This document shows, piece by piece, positions 56,801 through 64,000 of a stretch of DNA of 64,000 nt. The DNA comes from JADLCX01 sp964630785 (GTDB lineage Bacteria > Planctomycetota > Phycisphaerae > Phycisphaerales > UBA1924): NCBI GenBank assembly GCA_964630785.1, contig CAZVZG010000001.1:124001-188000 (forward strand), given 5' to 3'. Each line of letters opens with the position of its first letter. Position 1 is the first letter of the stretch. The notes below the pieces were generated by a model that did no database searches, was not told the DNA's origin, and saw only the letters and a program-made list of their open reading frames with translations. A program made the translations under genes and the position numbers.

Positions 56801-58210
56801 GACGACGTCCCAATCCCACACGCTCTCGGTTGCGCTGCTGACGGCGAGCTTGTACCGCTCGCGCTCGCGATCGAGCGAGGCCTGCACGCGGCGCAGTCGG
56901 AGTTGGCCGCGGATGAGCGCGCCGATGATGGCGCCCTCGGCCAGGATGACCAGAGCGCCGACCAGGAAGTACGGCCACATGCGCCCGAGGTAGGTCGATG
57001 GTCCGTTGATCACGGTGGCGCCGCTGGGGATGTGGCGTACGGGGATGCCCAGACGCCTGAGCTGCCGGTAATCGACCACCGTGGTGAGCCCGGCCCGGTC
57101 GATGGGCGGGATGGACCGCGGGTCTTCGCCGCGGAGGACACGGACGGCCAAGCCTCCGGCGACGCGCCCGAGCAGGGGATAGCTGACCACGTGCCCGCCA
57201 ACGGCCCCCAAGTCCTCTGTGCTGAATGGCTGCGGGTCCTGGTTGATGTTGCTGCTGTAGACCGTGTAGACGGGCAAATCCCAGGGTTTGTTGAACACAC
57301 CGTCTTGGTTCGGCGGAACCTCCGGATCGAGGAACGCGATCACGATCGCGGCGGAATCGGGCCCCAGTGAGCTGATTTCACGTCGAAGGGCATCGAGCCT
57401 GGTGCTGCGGGCCCAGTCGATCCGTGCGAAGCCCTCGTGGGAAGCGAGCTGACGCTCGGCCACGTGCCGCAGGCGGTCGGCGTTCTCGGTGCCCTGCGCG
57501 ACGACCAGCACGCGCTTGAGCTCGGGCTGGAGGTGGAGCATGAGGTCGAGCGTGCCGGCGGTGTCGATCTCCTCGAACACGCCGGTGGTCGGGCGGACCG
57601 AGAGCGCCCCGGGCTTGATCCGGGCGTGGACAACGCCCGAAAAGACCGTGCGCGTTTCGGGGAACAGGTCGGGCGCGTTCTCGGTCAGGACGCGGAAGGC
57701 GAGCGTATCGACGACGATGAGCAGTTCGGGCCGGCTTGACGCGAAGCGGGATCGGAACGAGTCGGCGAACTTCTGAAGAAGAGCATCGGAAATGGGCCGG
57801 CCCGCGAGCTCGGAGGGAACGATGAAGTCGGCGTGGACCTTGGATTGGGGATAGGCCAGGACAATGGCATCCTGGATCTCGTTCATCTGCAACTGGCTGG
57901 AGGTGGCCGGCTTGTCGTACGAGCCGATGATGAGGATGTTGTGCCGCCGGGGCGGGTGCAGCGGAAGAAAAAGCGATTTGTCGCCCCTGGGCGCGTCGGG
58001 TTTGGGCGCCTGAAGCTCGACCGAGTTCGACGGAGTCGGCGGCTGGGCGACGGGTTGCGGCGTGGGCGCCTGGGCGGCGGCCGCGGGGGGACGGACCGTC
58101 ACCAGCAGCGACAGCGCGGCCGCCAGCGCCCGCGCGACGAGCCAGAGCCCCGCGGGCGCGGCCCGGCGGGATCGATCGTCGGCGGGGTGTGAAGGCGGGA
58201 GTGCGGTCAC
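53846..58210 (-). CDS. Multi-PAS HWE-type sensor histidine kinase with periplasmic substrate-binding-like domain
   Basis: Protein of ~1454 aa. GTG 58210 is chosen because GGAGGAG lies just upstream. Order: signal/anchor helix; periplasmic ABC-type substrate-binding-like domain (~90-380, NILIIGSYDKPA, LLIVVDTLAFRVLTENAPDL); transmembrane helix (~406-428); PAS (~450-570); PAS (~570-695); GAF (~710-860); three more PAS (~860-1235, each ending DVTERRE or DITSRREAEE). The kinase part has His ~1247 in ELDHRVKNN and N-box NELATNAAKHG. This is HisKA_2/HWE architecture. It probably senses a small periplasmic ligand. No response regulator or receiver domain lies nearby. Confidence 0.88.
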   Translation of the reverse strand: MTALPPSHPADDRSRRAAPAGLWLVARALAAALSLLVTVRPPAAAAQAPTPQPVAQPPTPSNSVELQAPKPDAPRGDKSLFLPLHPPRRHNILIIGSYDKPATSSQLQMNEIQDAIVLAYPQSKVHADFIVPSELAGRPISDALLQKFADSFRSRFASSRPELLIVVDTLAFRVLTENAPDLFPETRTVFSGVVHARIKPGALSVRPTTGVFEEIDTAGTLDLMLHLQPELKRVLVVAQGTENADRLRHVAERQLASHEGFARIDWARSTRLDALRREISSLGPDSAAIVIAFLDPEVPPNQDGVFNKPWDLPVYTVYSSNINQDPQPFSTEDLGAVGGHVVSYPLLGRVAGGLAVRVLRGEDPRSIPPIDRAGLTTVVDYRQLRRLGIPVRHIPSGATVINGPSTYLGRMWPYFLVGALVILAEGAIIGALIRGQLRLRRVQASLDRERERYKLAVSSATESVWDWDVVKDFTVWAGPLADSLGFGGSRSPERPESPTWSERLHPDDQERVRLALDRHLKSDEPYEIEYRLRMPTGEHRWFASRGRCRRDRDGRPVRMTGTLTDVTDRVEAERQLAQSEERFRAVFEKHPFPMWIYDRATLRFLAVNDAAVRKYGFSRAEFAEMTLHDLRAPSERPRLTEFFTESDPSADYTGNWKHRTADGREIDVLVSTCRVPWLPDRTTRLGAFVDITEKVWAEKLREHQNHALRLIASDAPIDEVLREIVRSVQRHDPSTIGSVILLDADGRSMRAAAAPDLPEELAQSVNGMVIGPSVGSCGTAMFRKSRVIVSDIAVDPLWEGGRDLALRNGVRACWSEPILDGHGQVLGSFAMYYREARSPQEWELSLIATSARLAGLAIERRRLESDLRDTEARFRALFEQSAVGIVQVSPDGRFMMVNRRACEIFGRDADDLIGRTFSEVTHPDDIQRNLDLLHESRDSAEGYELDKRYVRPDGTVVWASVKVRIVRKPGGEIDYIISAILDVTERREADQALRQSESTNRALLAAMPDLLFGVDASGRYLYYKGPPNASLIVEPKDFLGRTMTEVLPRDMAETAMRALTDAIASGGVQVYEYQTQRDGRLRWWEGRVVPASPGEALILVRDITSRREAEEALRDSQRRLSLLINQAPIGVIVWNTRFEILQWNPTAQRMFGFSAQEAVGRHGDLIVPPESRAAVAGVWRDLMAQRGGMYSVNDNITRSGGRIICEWNNTPLVGADGAVIGVSSFVQDVTERVLSERRQALMMQELDHRVKNNMAAVLSLAEQTGRATQDFQEFQATFMGRVRALARMHHILAAGRWHGADLRTLVGRVVEPYAGSESDRLNADGPEVSLHPRAAQSMAMTLNELATNAAKHGALSCPGGRVVIRWATELHDGRPVVLLRWSERDGPPTSPPTRRGLGIDLIEGAIIYQLGGKVEFQFPPEGLECSLSAPIGADEDQSHHHPARGPVSDNKTPM

Positions 58211-58385
58211 GAGTCTCCTCCGGCGAACGCGGCCGGACCGGCGTGAATAGCCGATTGCGCCCGAACAGCCAAGCGTATTATGGTGAACGACGGCGGATCG
58301 TGACGGTTGCCGCGCAGGGGGGGAGGGGGGGGAGGGCGGTCCGTCGGAAGATAGGTGCTCCGAGTTCCTCAATGAGGGTGAGAAG

Positions 58386-59492
58386 ATGGCCACCGATATC
58401 CGTTCGCTGCTGGGCCCCGACGCCGACCGGCTGCTCTCGTACGAGTCCAGGACGATCCCCCGTTCGGCCCTGCACCTGCCGGGCCCGGACTTTGTGGAGC
58501 GGGTGATGCGGGACAACGACCGGCCGGTCGCGGTGCTGCGGAACTTCCAGACGATGCTCAACCACGGCCGTCTGAGCGGCACGGGGTTTGTCAGCATCCT
58601 GCCGGTGGACCAGGGGATCGAGCACTCGGCGGGGGCGAGCTTTGCGCCCAACCCGCAGTACTTCGACCCCGAGAACATCGTGAGGCTGGCGATCGAGGGC
58701 GGGTGCAACGCGGTCGCGAGCACGATCGGGGTGCTGGCGGCGGTGTCGCGGAAGTACGCGCACAAGGTCCCGTTCCTGGTCAAGTTCAACCACAACGAGA
58801 TGCTGACGTACCCGAACATCTACAAGCAGAGCTACTTCGGCTCGGTGCGCCAGTGCTACGAGATGGGCGCGGTGGCGGTGGGGGCGACGATCTACTTCGG
58901 CAGCGACACCTCGCGTGACGAGATCGCGTACGTGAGCGACATGTTCGAGGAGGCGCACCACTACGGCATGGTGACGGTGCTGTGGTGCTACATCCGCAAC
59001 AGCGCGTTCAAGGTCAAGGGCCCCGACGGCAAGAGCACCGACTATCACACCAGCGCCGACCTGACCGGCCAGGCCAACCACCTGGGCGTGACGATCAAGG
59101 CCGACATCATCAAGCAGAAACTGCCGACCAACAACGGCGGGTACGCCGCGCTCAACACCGGCGGCTCGGCCTACGGCAAGTGGGACAAGCGCGTGTACAC
59201 CGAGCTGTGCGGGAGCGACGAGAGCGGTCGCGGCGGGCACCCGATCGACCTGTGCCGCTACCAGCTCATCAACAACTACATGGGGCGCGCGCCGCTGATC
59301 AACTCGGGCGGTGAGAGTAAGGGCGCGGGCGACCTGGCCGAGGCGGTGACCACCGCGGTCATCAACAAGCGGGCCGGCGGCATGGGCCTGATCTCGGGGC
59401 GCAAGGCGTTCCAGCGCCCGATGAAGGAAGGGGCCGCGCTGCTGCACGCGGTGCAGGACGTGTACTTGGACAAGAGCGTGACGGTGGCGTGA
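58386..59492 (+). CDS. fbaB: Class I fructose-bisphosphate aldolase, DhnA/FbaB type
   Basis: Protein of 368 aa. Motifs: GTGFVSILPVDQGIEHSAGASF, NAVASTIGVLAAVSRKYA, PFLVKFNHNEMLTYPN, VGATIYFGSD, and the Schiff-base Lys region around LGVTIKADIIKQKLP. The C-terminal phosphate-binding part has GGMGLISGRKAFQRP. It cleaves or forms fructose-1,6-bisphosphate, serving glycolysis or gluconeogenesis. A purine-rich site (GAGGGTGAGAAG) lies before ATG 58386. A TATTAT near 58276 could be a promoter -10. It is divergent from the sensor kinase, and a hairpin terminator follows. Confidence 0.93.
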   Translation: MATDIRSLLGPDADRLLSYESRTIPRSALHLPGPDFVERVMRDNDRPVAVLRNFQTMLNHGRLSGTGFVSILPVDQGIEHSAGASFAPNPQYFDPENIVRLAIEGGCNAVASTIGVLAAVSRKYAHKVPFLVKFNHNEMLTYPNIYKQSYFGSVRQCYEMGAVAVGATIYFGSDTSRDEIAYVSDMFEEAHHYGMVTVLWCYIRNSAFKVKGPDGKSTDYHTSADLTGQANHLGVTIKADIIKQKLPTNNGGYAALNTGGSAYGKWDKRVYTELCGSDESGRGGHPIDLCRYQLINNYMGRAPLINSGGESKGAGDLAEAVTTAVINKRAGGMGLISGRKAFQRPMKEGAALLHAVQDVYLDKSVTVA

Positions 59493-59530
59493 TGTGCCCG
59501 TGGTGAATCGTGCACGCTTTGCGGACCGGC

Positions 59531-59558
59531 CAGGCACGCCGCAGAGCCGGCGTGCCTG
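59531..59558 (+). terminator. Hairpin after the aldolase gene
   Basis: CAGGCACGCCG (59531-59541) pairs perfectly with CGGCGTGCCTG (59548-59558) over a six-base loop, 39 bases past the stop. A short TTGTAT follows but there is no strong T run. Confidence 0.55.
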
Positions 59559-59601
59559 TGGCACGTTGTATCCCATGATGTAGATTTGTGCGGGAACTCT
59601 C

Positions 59602-61167
59602 TTGCCCGAACCTCGTCCCAGAACTGTTCCGCGCGCCGCCGGCGTGCTCGCCGCCGTCGCGGGGGCGTGGCTGTGCGTTGGAACCGCCCTCGCGGGTGAT
59701 CCGCCGCCGTCCGCTCCGCACACCGCGGCCGATCCCAACCGATTCGCCGTGACGGGCGGCGGGGTCGCGCGCCGGCTGTTCCACCTGGCCGACTCGCGCC
59801 GGGTTGACTTCGCGATTATCGGCGACAGCAACGTGCGAAACAGCGTCGTCTCGGGCCACGAGGACGGCATGGCCCGCGCGCTGGCGGCGAGGTTCGGGTG
59901 TTACGCGACGCGGGTGGACCCGTTTATCGGGATGCAGTCGTGGGGCGCCTCCGTCAGCGATCAGAGCACGTTCGGGTACCCGCCGTTCCGGCTGCTGGGC
60001 TCGCCCGAGGTGCCGGCGGCGGCCGCGCAGTACGGGTTTCCGGACACGTGGTTTCCGGCGAGCTTTGGGTACCTGCCGGCGGGAGTATCGCTGCCGTACG
60101 ACTACAACGCGGGTCTGAAGCTCTCGTCCACGTCGATCATCGACATCACGCTCGCGCTTCGGTACCACGCGACGCAGTACCGCTGGCGGACGCCGACCAA
60201 CGGCGAGCTGGTGCTGACGGCCCGTGGGCCCGCGTACACGAACTTCGCCGCCTCGACGTTCCCGACCGCGAGCGCGACGCCGGGGCTGGCCGACGTTTCG
60301 CTGGACGTGCCCGCGGGGGCGCGCGATGCGGCGAGCGGGCTGTGGTTCGTGCCGGGCAACGCCGCCGCCGGGCACGCCACGCGCGGTCCGTTCTTCGGGC
60401 TTTGGCAGCGCGTGGAATCGCCCGCGCAGGCGACGGGCATCGCGTACTCGCCGCTGCTTTATCAGGGCGGGCGTTCGGCCCGCGCGGCGTGCGTCGAGCT
60501 CAACGGGATCACGCCCGCGTCGCCCGCGCTGGGTGAGTGGCTAAGGCAGGTCACGCGGCTGCAGAACGCCGATCCGGTGCTGTGCATCCAGATCATCCAC
60601 GGCGGCAACGACACGCTGGACCACGCCCCGAGCGTCGGCCCGATCGGCGGGCTGGACTCGGCCACGCCCGATGGTCACGCCGACAACCTGCGCGGCATCA
60701 TCGCCGACCTGCGGAGCGCGTGGCAGATCGCGGGCTACCCGCCGGAGAATCTGTTCTTCATCCTCGGGCCCTATCACCCACGCGGCGACCGGCTCGATCT
60801 GGAGAAGGGTTACGAGGCGCAGTGGACCGCCATTGCGCTGGACTTGCCCAACACGATCGCCGTCCGCGGCACCGAGCTCTCGACCGAGCAGGAGTTCATC
60901 GACAACGGGTGGATGCGAACGGCGACGGACTTCGCCCATCTGTCCGTAGCAGGCTACCGCGCGTGGGGTGTGACCACGGTCGAGGCGTTGCAGCGGGCCG
61001 CGTGCCCGGCCGACCTCAACCACGACCGCTCGTGCAGCATCGAGGACGTCTTCGTGTACCTCAACGGCTACTTCACGCTCTCGCCCGCGGCCGACTTCGA
61101 CGGCGACGGCGCGACGATGCTCGAGGACCTGTTCGCATTCCTGGGGGCGTGGTTTGAAGGGTGCTGA
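59602..61167 (+). CDS. Secreted SGNH/GDSL-type hydrolase with dockerin-like tail
   Basis: Protein of 521 aa from TTG 59602, or shorter from GTG 59644. A signal peptide ends near VGTALAGDP. SGNH blocks are visible: Ser76 in FAIIGDSNVRNS (block I), Asn336 in IIHGGNDTLDH (block III) and Asp443/His446 in DFAHLSVAGY (block V). It should be an exported esterase or deacetylase, perhaps acting on polysaccharide (inference). The tail is a dockerin-like pair (DLNHDRSCSIEDVFVYLNGYF; DFDGDGATMLEDLFAFLGAWF) ending exactly in Gly-Cys. Its last 100 bases are antisense to the convergent zinc-ribbon gene. Confidence 0.85.
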   Translation: MPEPRPRTVPRAAGVLAAVAGAWLCVGTALAGDPPPSAPHTAADPNRFAVTGGGVARRLFHLADSRRVDFAIIGDSNVRNSVVSGHEDGMARALAARFGCYATRVDPFIGMQSWGASVSDQSTFGYPPFRLLGSPEVPAAAAQYGFPDTWFPASFGYLPAGVSLPYDYNAGLKLSSTSIIDITLALRYHATQYRWRTPTNGELVLTARGPAYTNFAASTFPTASATPGLADVSLDVPAGARDAASGLWFVPGNAAAGHATRGPFFGLWQRVESPAQATGIAYSPLLYQGGRSARAACVELNGITPASPALGEWLRQVTRLQNADPVLCIQIIHGGNDTLDHAPSVGPIGGLDSATPDGHADNLRGIIADLRSAWQIAGYPPENLFFILGPYHPRGDRLDLEKGYEAQWTAIALDLPNTIAVRGTELSTEQEFIDNGWMRTATDFAHLSVAGYRAWGVTTVEALQRAACPADLNHDRSCSIEDVFVYLNGYFTLSPAADFDGDGATMLEDLFAFLGAWFEGC

Positions 61168-61664
61168 TCGCGGCATTCGAGGCCGCACTCCGGGCAGCGG
61201 GCGTCGCGCAGGCCGCTGAGGTCGTAGCCGCAGCGGAGACAGCGAGTCAGCGCGTGTTTGGCCGCGTCGGCGGAGAGCCCCAGGAAGGGGACCCATCCAA
61301 ACTTCAGCCGCAGGATCGCGACGGCTTCGGCGCAGCACAACGGCACCACGGCGAGATTGAACAGCGGCACGGCGCACCAGAGCGAGTTGAACGCGCCCAT
61401 GAACACCCCGTCCCCCACGCTCAGTCGTACCCCAAAAACACAAGAAACCGCCGTCAACTGGAGCGCGACGAGCAGACACACCCCGACGATGACCGGCCCA
61501 TGTCCGGACCCGACCGGGTTGAGCTTCAAGGCACCGAAGAGCACCACCGTCCAGAAGACGGCCATGACCAACCAGACCAGCATCGTTCGGTGGTGCCGGC
61601 GCGCCATCCGCATCAGCTCGTCGTCGGTGTAGTCGTTGAGGATGTCGGCCGCGGCGTGCTCCAT
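61068..61664 (-). CDS. Zinc-ribbon membrane protein, paralogue 1
   Basis: Protein of 198 aa. N-terminal helical region (ADILNDYTDDELMRMARRHHR), four hydrophobic segments, the pre-ribbon motif VPFLGLSADAAKHAL and the ribbon CLRCGYDLSGLRDARCPECG. The C-terminal ~33 residues run antisense through the dockerin-tail coding region of the SGNH gene. It is the last of four consecutive minus-strand paralogues. Function unknown. Confidence 0.7.
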   Translation of the reverse strand: MEHAAADILNDYTDDELMRMARRHHRTMLVWLVMAVFWTVVLFGALKLNPVGSGHGPVIVGVCLLVALQLTAVSCVFGVRLSVGDGVFMGAFNSLWCAVPLFNLAVVPLCCAEAVAILRLKFGWVPFLGLSADAAKHALTRCLRCGYDLSGLRDARCPECGLECRDQHPSNHAPRNANRSSSIVAPSPSKSAAGESVK

Positions 61665-61674
61665 CGGTCTTCGG

Positions 61675-62277
61675 TCAAGGAACCGGAACGGGTGTCACGG
61701 GCTGGCCGCACTCCGGGCAGCGAGCGGCGCGCAGGCCGCGGAGATCGTAACCGCAGCCGTGGCACACGCCCAGGCGCAGTTTCAGCATCTCCGTCTTGCT
61801 CACGCCCATGAAGCCGACCCGGACGTTCGCCCCGCGGAGCGACGCGATCACGCGCTGATTGAGCGCGACCAGCGTCAGCAGGCCGATGCACGGGACGACC
61901 ACCGCGATCGCTCCGAGCACGGCTAAGATCGCGTGGTAGCCGTAGGCCATCGCCATCTTCACCACGTACACGAGCGTGGCGATCAATACGCCGGAGATCG
62001 CGATCAGGTAGATCGTCAGGATTATCGGCGGCAACGACGACCAGGCCGCGGCCGCGGGCGCCCCGCGCGCCGAGAACACGAACGAGCCCAGCTCGAACGC
62101 CAGCCGCGCCAGGATGCACCAGATCAGTCCCCGCTGGGCCTCGGCGAGCCTGACGAGGTTTATCCGGCGGCCGGCGTGACCGATGCCGGTGCGCACGGCG
62201 GGTAGTGGGTCGGCCGCGTCGGGTCCGCCGCCGTCGGCGTCGGGTGGCGAGAGATGGTCACTCCGCATTCCGGACAT
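61675..62277 (-). CDS. Zinc-ribbon membrane protein, paralogue 2
   Basis: Protein of 200 aa from ATG 62277, preceded by GGGGAG, within the 3' end of the next paralogue (118-base overlap). Hydrophobic segments ILTIYLIAISGVLIATLVYVV and AILAVLGAIAVVVPCIGLLTL, then GFMGVSKTEMLKLRLG and the ribbon CHGCGYDLRGLRAARCPECG. It is probably translationally coupled to its neighbour. Function unknown. Confidence 0.68.
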   Translation of the reverse strand: MSGMRSDHLSPPDADGGGPDAADPLPAVRTGIGHAGRRINLVRLAEAQRGLIWCILARLAFELGSFVFSARGAPAAAAWSSLPPIILTIYLIAISGVLIATLVYVVKMAMAYGYHAILAVLGAIAVVVPCIGLLTLVALNQRVIASLRGANVRVGFMGVSKTEMLKLRLGVCHGCGYDLRGLRAARCPECGQPVTPVPVP

Positions 62278-62753
62278 GTGTTGCTCCCCAGACCCGTCAG
62301 ATCGTACCAACACGCGGGGCAACGCCGACACGGCATCAGGCCCGCAGCGTGGCGACGCGACACGCCCCACAGCGGCACCGTCACGCCCGCCACCCGGAAG
62401 GTGTCTCGGGCTTCGAGCAGCAGGACGCCCGCGAAGAAGGGCGAGGTGAGGGGGAGGAGCGAGCCGAAGACGAAGGCGCGCCGTTCGGCCGCGTCGCCGC
62501 CGAGCGCCCGCCCGATGCGCACGGCGGCCCGTATCGACACGCACCAACAGGCGAGCATGACCACCGCCCACGCCGGAAACACGGCATCGCGCCAGCGCGA
62601 GGGGAGCAGGTCGCAGTTCAGGACGACAACGCACAGCACCGACCACGCCGCCATGAACATCGCCGCGCGGATGCCGTCGCCGTAACCGACGGCGACTTGG
62701 CCCAGGCGGTGGGCGCGTGGAAGAGGGTGTGCGGTGGATGAAGTCGGGTCCAT
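62160..62753 (-). CDS. Zinc-ribbon membrane protein, paralogue 3
   Basis: Protein of 197 aa from ATG 62753. Hydrophobic segments AAMFMAAWSVLCVVVLNC, AVFPAWAVVMLACWCVSI and GSLLPLTSPFFAGVLLL; pre-ribbon VPLWGVSRRHAAGL; ribbon CPACWYDLTGLGSNTCPECG, where the usual Gly after the second Cys is replaced by Trp. The stop overlaps paralogue 2. Function unknown. Confidence 0.68.
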   Translation of the reverse strand: MDPTSSTAHPLPRAHRLGQVAVGYGDGIRAAMFMAAWSVLCVVVLNCDLLPSRWRDAVFPAWAVVMLACWCVSIRAAVRIGRALGGDAAERRAFVFGSLLPLTSPFFAGVLLLEARDTFRVAGVTVPLWGVSRRHAAGLMPCRRCPACWYDLTGLGSNTCPECGVTISRHPTPTAADPTRPTHYPPCAPASVTPAAG

Positions 62754-62758
62754 GATGG

Positions 62759-63268
62759 TCAGCCGGCGGGCGAAGGTTGGACGGGGCTGGGCGAAATGGG
62801 CCCGCCGCACCCGGGGCAGACTTGGCCGCGCAGGCGGATGAGCGGATACCCGCACCCGGGGCAGCCGCCGCGGGCGATGGCGAACTGGGTGCGGGTGACG
62901 CCGAGGAAGGGGATGGGCCCGCAAAAGGGGCGCAGGTATTCGGAGGCTTCCTGGGCGGCGCTAAACAGCAGCAATAAGTTGAAAACAGGGATCGCGCACA
63001 CAGCGGTGCAGACGAGCGTCCCCGGCCAGCGTTCGCCCATGGCCGCGCTCAGGCGCCACACCGCGACGAGCGCCAGCCCGTCCACGAGGACCGCGGGGAC
63101 CGCCAGCAACGCCGAGAAGGCCCACCCGCTGAAATCGGAGAGGACCGCAAGGCCCACCATCGCCAACACGAGCGGAGCGCACAGGACGTTGATTATCCAG
63201 CACCGCATCAGGGCGCGATGTTCGAGCCGCTGCTCGTGGGCGGCGGGGTTGTCCGAGGGCCACGGCAT
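62759..63268 (-). CDS. Zinc-ribbon membrane protein, paralogue 4
   Basis: Protein of 169 aa from ATG 63268, or 149 aa from ATG 63208, which overlaps the desaturase stop (TGATG) and could be translationally coupled. Hydrophobic segments WIINVLCAPLVLAMVGLAVL and ALLAVPAVLVDGLALVAVW; pre-ribbon IPFLGVTRTQFAIARGG; ribbon CPGCGYPLIRLRGQVCPGCG, with the usual GL replaced by RL. First gene of the paralogue run. Function unknown. Confidence 0.66.
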   Translation of the reverse strand: MPWPSDNPAAHEQRLEHRALMRCWIINVLCAPLVLAMVGLAVLSDFSGWAFSALLAVPAVLVDGLALVAVWRLSAAMGERWPGTLVCTAVCAIPVFNLLLLFSAAQEASEYLRPFCGPIPFLGVTRTQFAIARGGCPGCGYPLIRLRGQVCPGCGGPISPSPVQPSPAG

Positions 63269-64000
63269 TCCGCAGGAAGATACGGGAGGTTCCCCCGCCG
63301 CGGTTGCCGCACGCTGCCCGGGCCGATCGCGCCAAGCGCCGGGGCCTCCGCTTCGGAGGCGGTATCCGCCGTCCCCAACCGGCGCAGAAGCCTGAAGTGC
63401 GACGCGATCATCTCCGGCAGGGTCATCACGTTGTATCGAACACCGAATCGTGCCGCCTCTTCGGCGATGATCCGGGAGAGCGCGGGGTAGTGTGTGTGGC
63501 AGACATTGGGGAACAGGTGATGGGCCGCGTGAGCGTTGGCCCCGCCGAAAATGAAGTTGACCACGCGCGACCGGGGGCTCCAGTCGGCGCTGGTGACCAG
63601 AGCGTGGGTGGCCCAATCCCACGGGAGGGTGTCGCCCGGGCCGCGCTCGGGGAACTCGGTCGCTTCGCAGAAGTGCGTGCCGATGAGGGCGTAGACGAAC
63701 ACCGCCGACGCGACCACCGTTGCCACGAGGTAGGCGACGAGCACCCGCCACCAGGCGAAGGGCGAGAGCGCCATCGGGGCCGCCAACGCGATCGACAGGT
63801 ACGCGCCCTTGCACAGGGCGAACGCCGCGTAATCGCGGCCCCGGCGGTGGATGTCGTGCATGTTGGCCAGTTCCCTGCGGAACAGGTAGACAAAGTCCTG
63901 CACGAACACGGTGTGGATGAACACCAGCGCGTAGGCCGCGGGGGCGTAGACGTGCTGGAAGCGGTGGAACCAGCGGCGACGGTGGTTGGGCGAGAGCCGG
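63208..64000 (-). CDS. Fatty-acid desaturase-like protein (5' end beyond window)
   Basis: The frame is open to the window edge and reads SPNHRRRWFHRFQHVYAPAA at its upstream end, a typical desaturase segment. Membrane-domain di-iron desaturase features seen are the third His box NAHAAHHLFPNVCH and hydrophobic stretches (YLVATVVASAVFVYALIGTHF). The first His boxes lie outside the window. It would introduce double bonds into acyl chains in the membrane, or act as a related hydroxylase. The C-terminal ~50 residues are Pro/Arg-rich and overlap the start of paralogue 4. Confidence 0.85.
   Translation of the reverse strand, partial: RLSPNHRRRWFHRFQHVYAPAAYALVFIHTVFVQDFVYLFRRELANMHDIHRRGRDYAAFALCKGAYLSIALAAPMALSPFAWWRVLVAYLVATVVASAVFVYALIGTHFCEATEFPERGPGDTLPWDWATHALVTSADWSPRSRVVNFIFGGANAHAAHHLFPNVCHTHYPALSRIIAEEAARFGVRYNVMTLPEMIASHFRLLRRLGTADTASEAEAPALGAIGPGSVRQPRRGNLPYLPAECRGPRTTPPPTSSGSNIAP

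Overview
This window is high-GC DNA from a diderm bacterium, most likely a planctomycete of the class Phycisphaerae. Three things point there. Many secreted proteins end in a Cys-bounded, EF-hand-like dockerin tail finishing in Gly-Cys. There are many small membrane proteins with a CxxCGY-L-x-GL-x-CPxCG zinc ribbon. There is also a DUF1559-type pseudopilin, a PEP-CTERM protein and an outer-membrane biogenesis set (BamA, Skp/OmpH, LpxD). This placement is inferred from gene style; the window holds no rRNA or recognised tRNA.

Layout. 1-4.8 kb: PDZ protein fragment, three secreted proteins and a pseudopilin. 4.8-9.0 kb: MoxR AAA ATPase, two small membrane/Cys proteins, lysyl-tRNA synthetase. 9.2-18.4 kb: large Cys-rich and PPC-domain secreted proteins, an NTF2-like lipoprotein, an SMR exporter, an array of long nested palindromes (14.68-15.16 kb), two zinc-ribbon membrane proteins, and a secreted WNG-repeat gene broken by one TGA. 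18.5-24 kb: housekeeping block dnaN, small membrane protein, bamA, skp. 24-28.4 kb: PQQ-type sugar dehydrogenase-like protein, transketolase and a DUF433/DUF5615 toxin-antitoxin pair. 28.4-34 kb: an accessory, repeat-rich block with an orphan dockerin tail, a 13-unit WDG-repeat protein split by a 100-N assembly gap, and a dockerin-tailed serine protease. 34-36.4 kb: DUF2950 and DUF3300 proteins. 36.8-48.5 kb: an envelope polysaccharide region (LpxD, two GT2 and two GT4 glycosyltransferases, two methyltransferases, a WcaF-like acetyltransferase, an O-antigen ligase/polymerase-like protein, an endonuclease/phosphatase-fold protein, a UDP-sugar epimerase). 49-53.3 kb: DUF1223 protein, two coupled hypotheticals, a lectin-like PEP-CTERM protein. 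53.8-59.5 kb: a giant multi-PAS HWE histidine kinase and, divergently, a DhnA-type class I fructose-bisphosphate aldolase. 59.6-64 kb: a dockerin-tailed SGNH hydrolase, four consecutive zinc-ribbon membrane proteins and a fatty-acid desaturase running off the end.

How it fits together. bamA-skp would build the outer membrane, and lpxD with the glycosyltransferase cluster would build surface glycolipid or polysaccharide. At least nine genes plus one orphan tail share the dockerin-like module, which suggests a common surface or export fate for unrelated passengers (protease, SGNH hydrolase, sugar dehydrogenase, repeat proteins).

The most novel-looking DNA is not protein-coding. (1) A two-hairpin element occurs three times (5951, 28811, 31996) with an invariant loop and a covarying stem. 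(2) A tandem array of nested palindromes lies between two divergent genes. (3) A structured leader followed by a terminator lies upstream of the epimerase. (4) A duplicated dockerin 3' end was apparently carried together with its downstream non-coding sequence.
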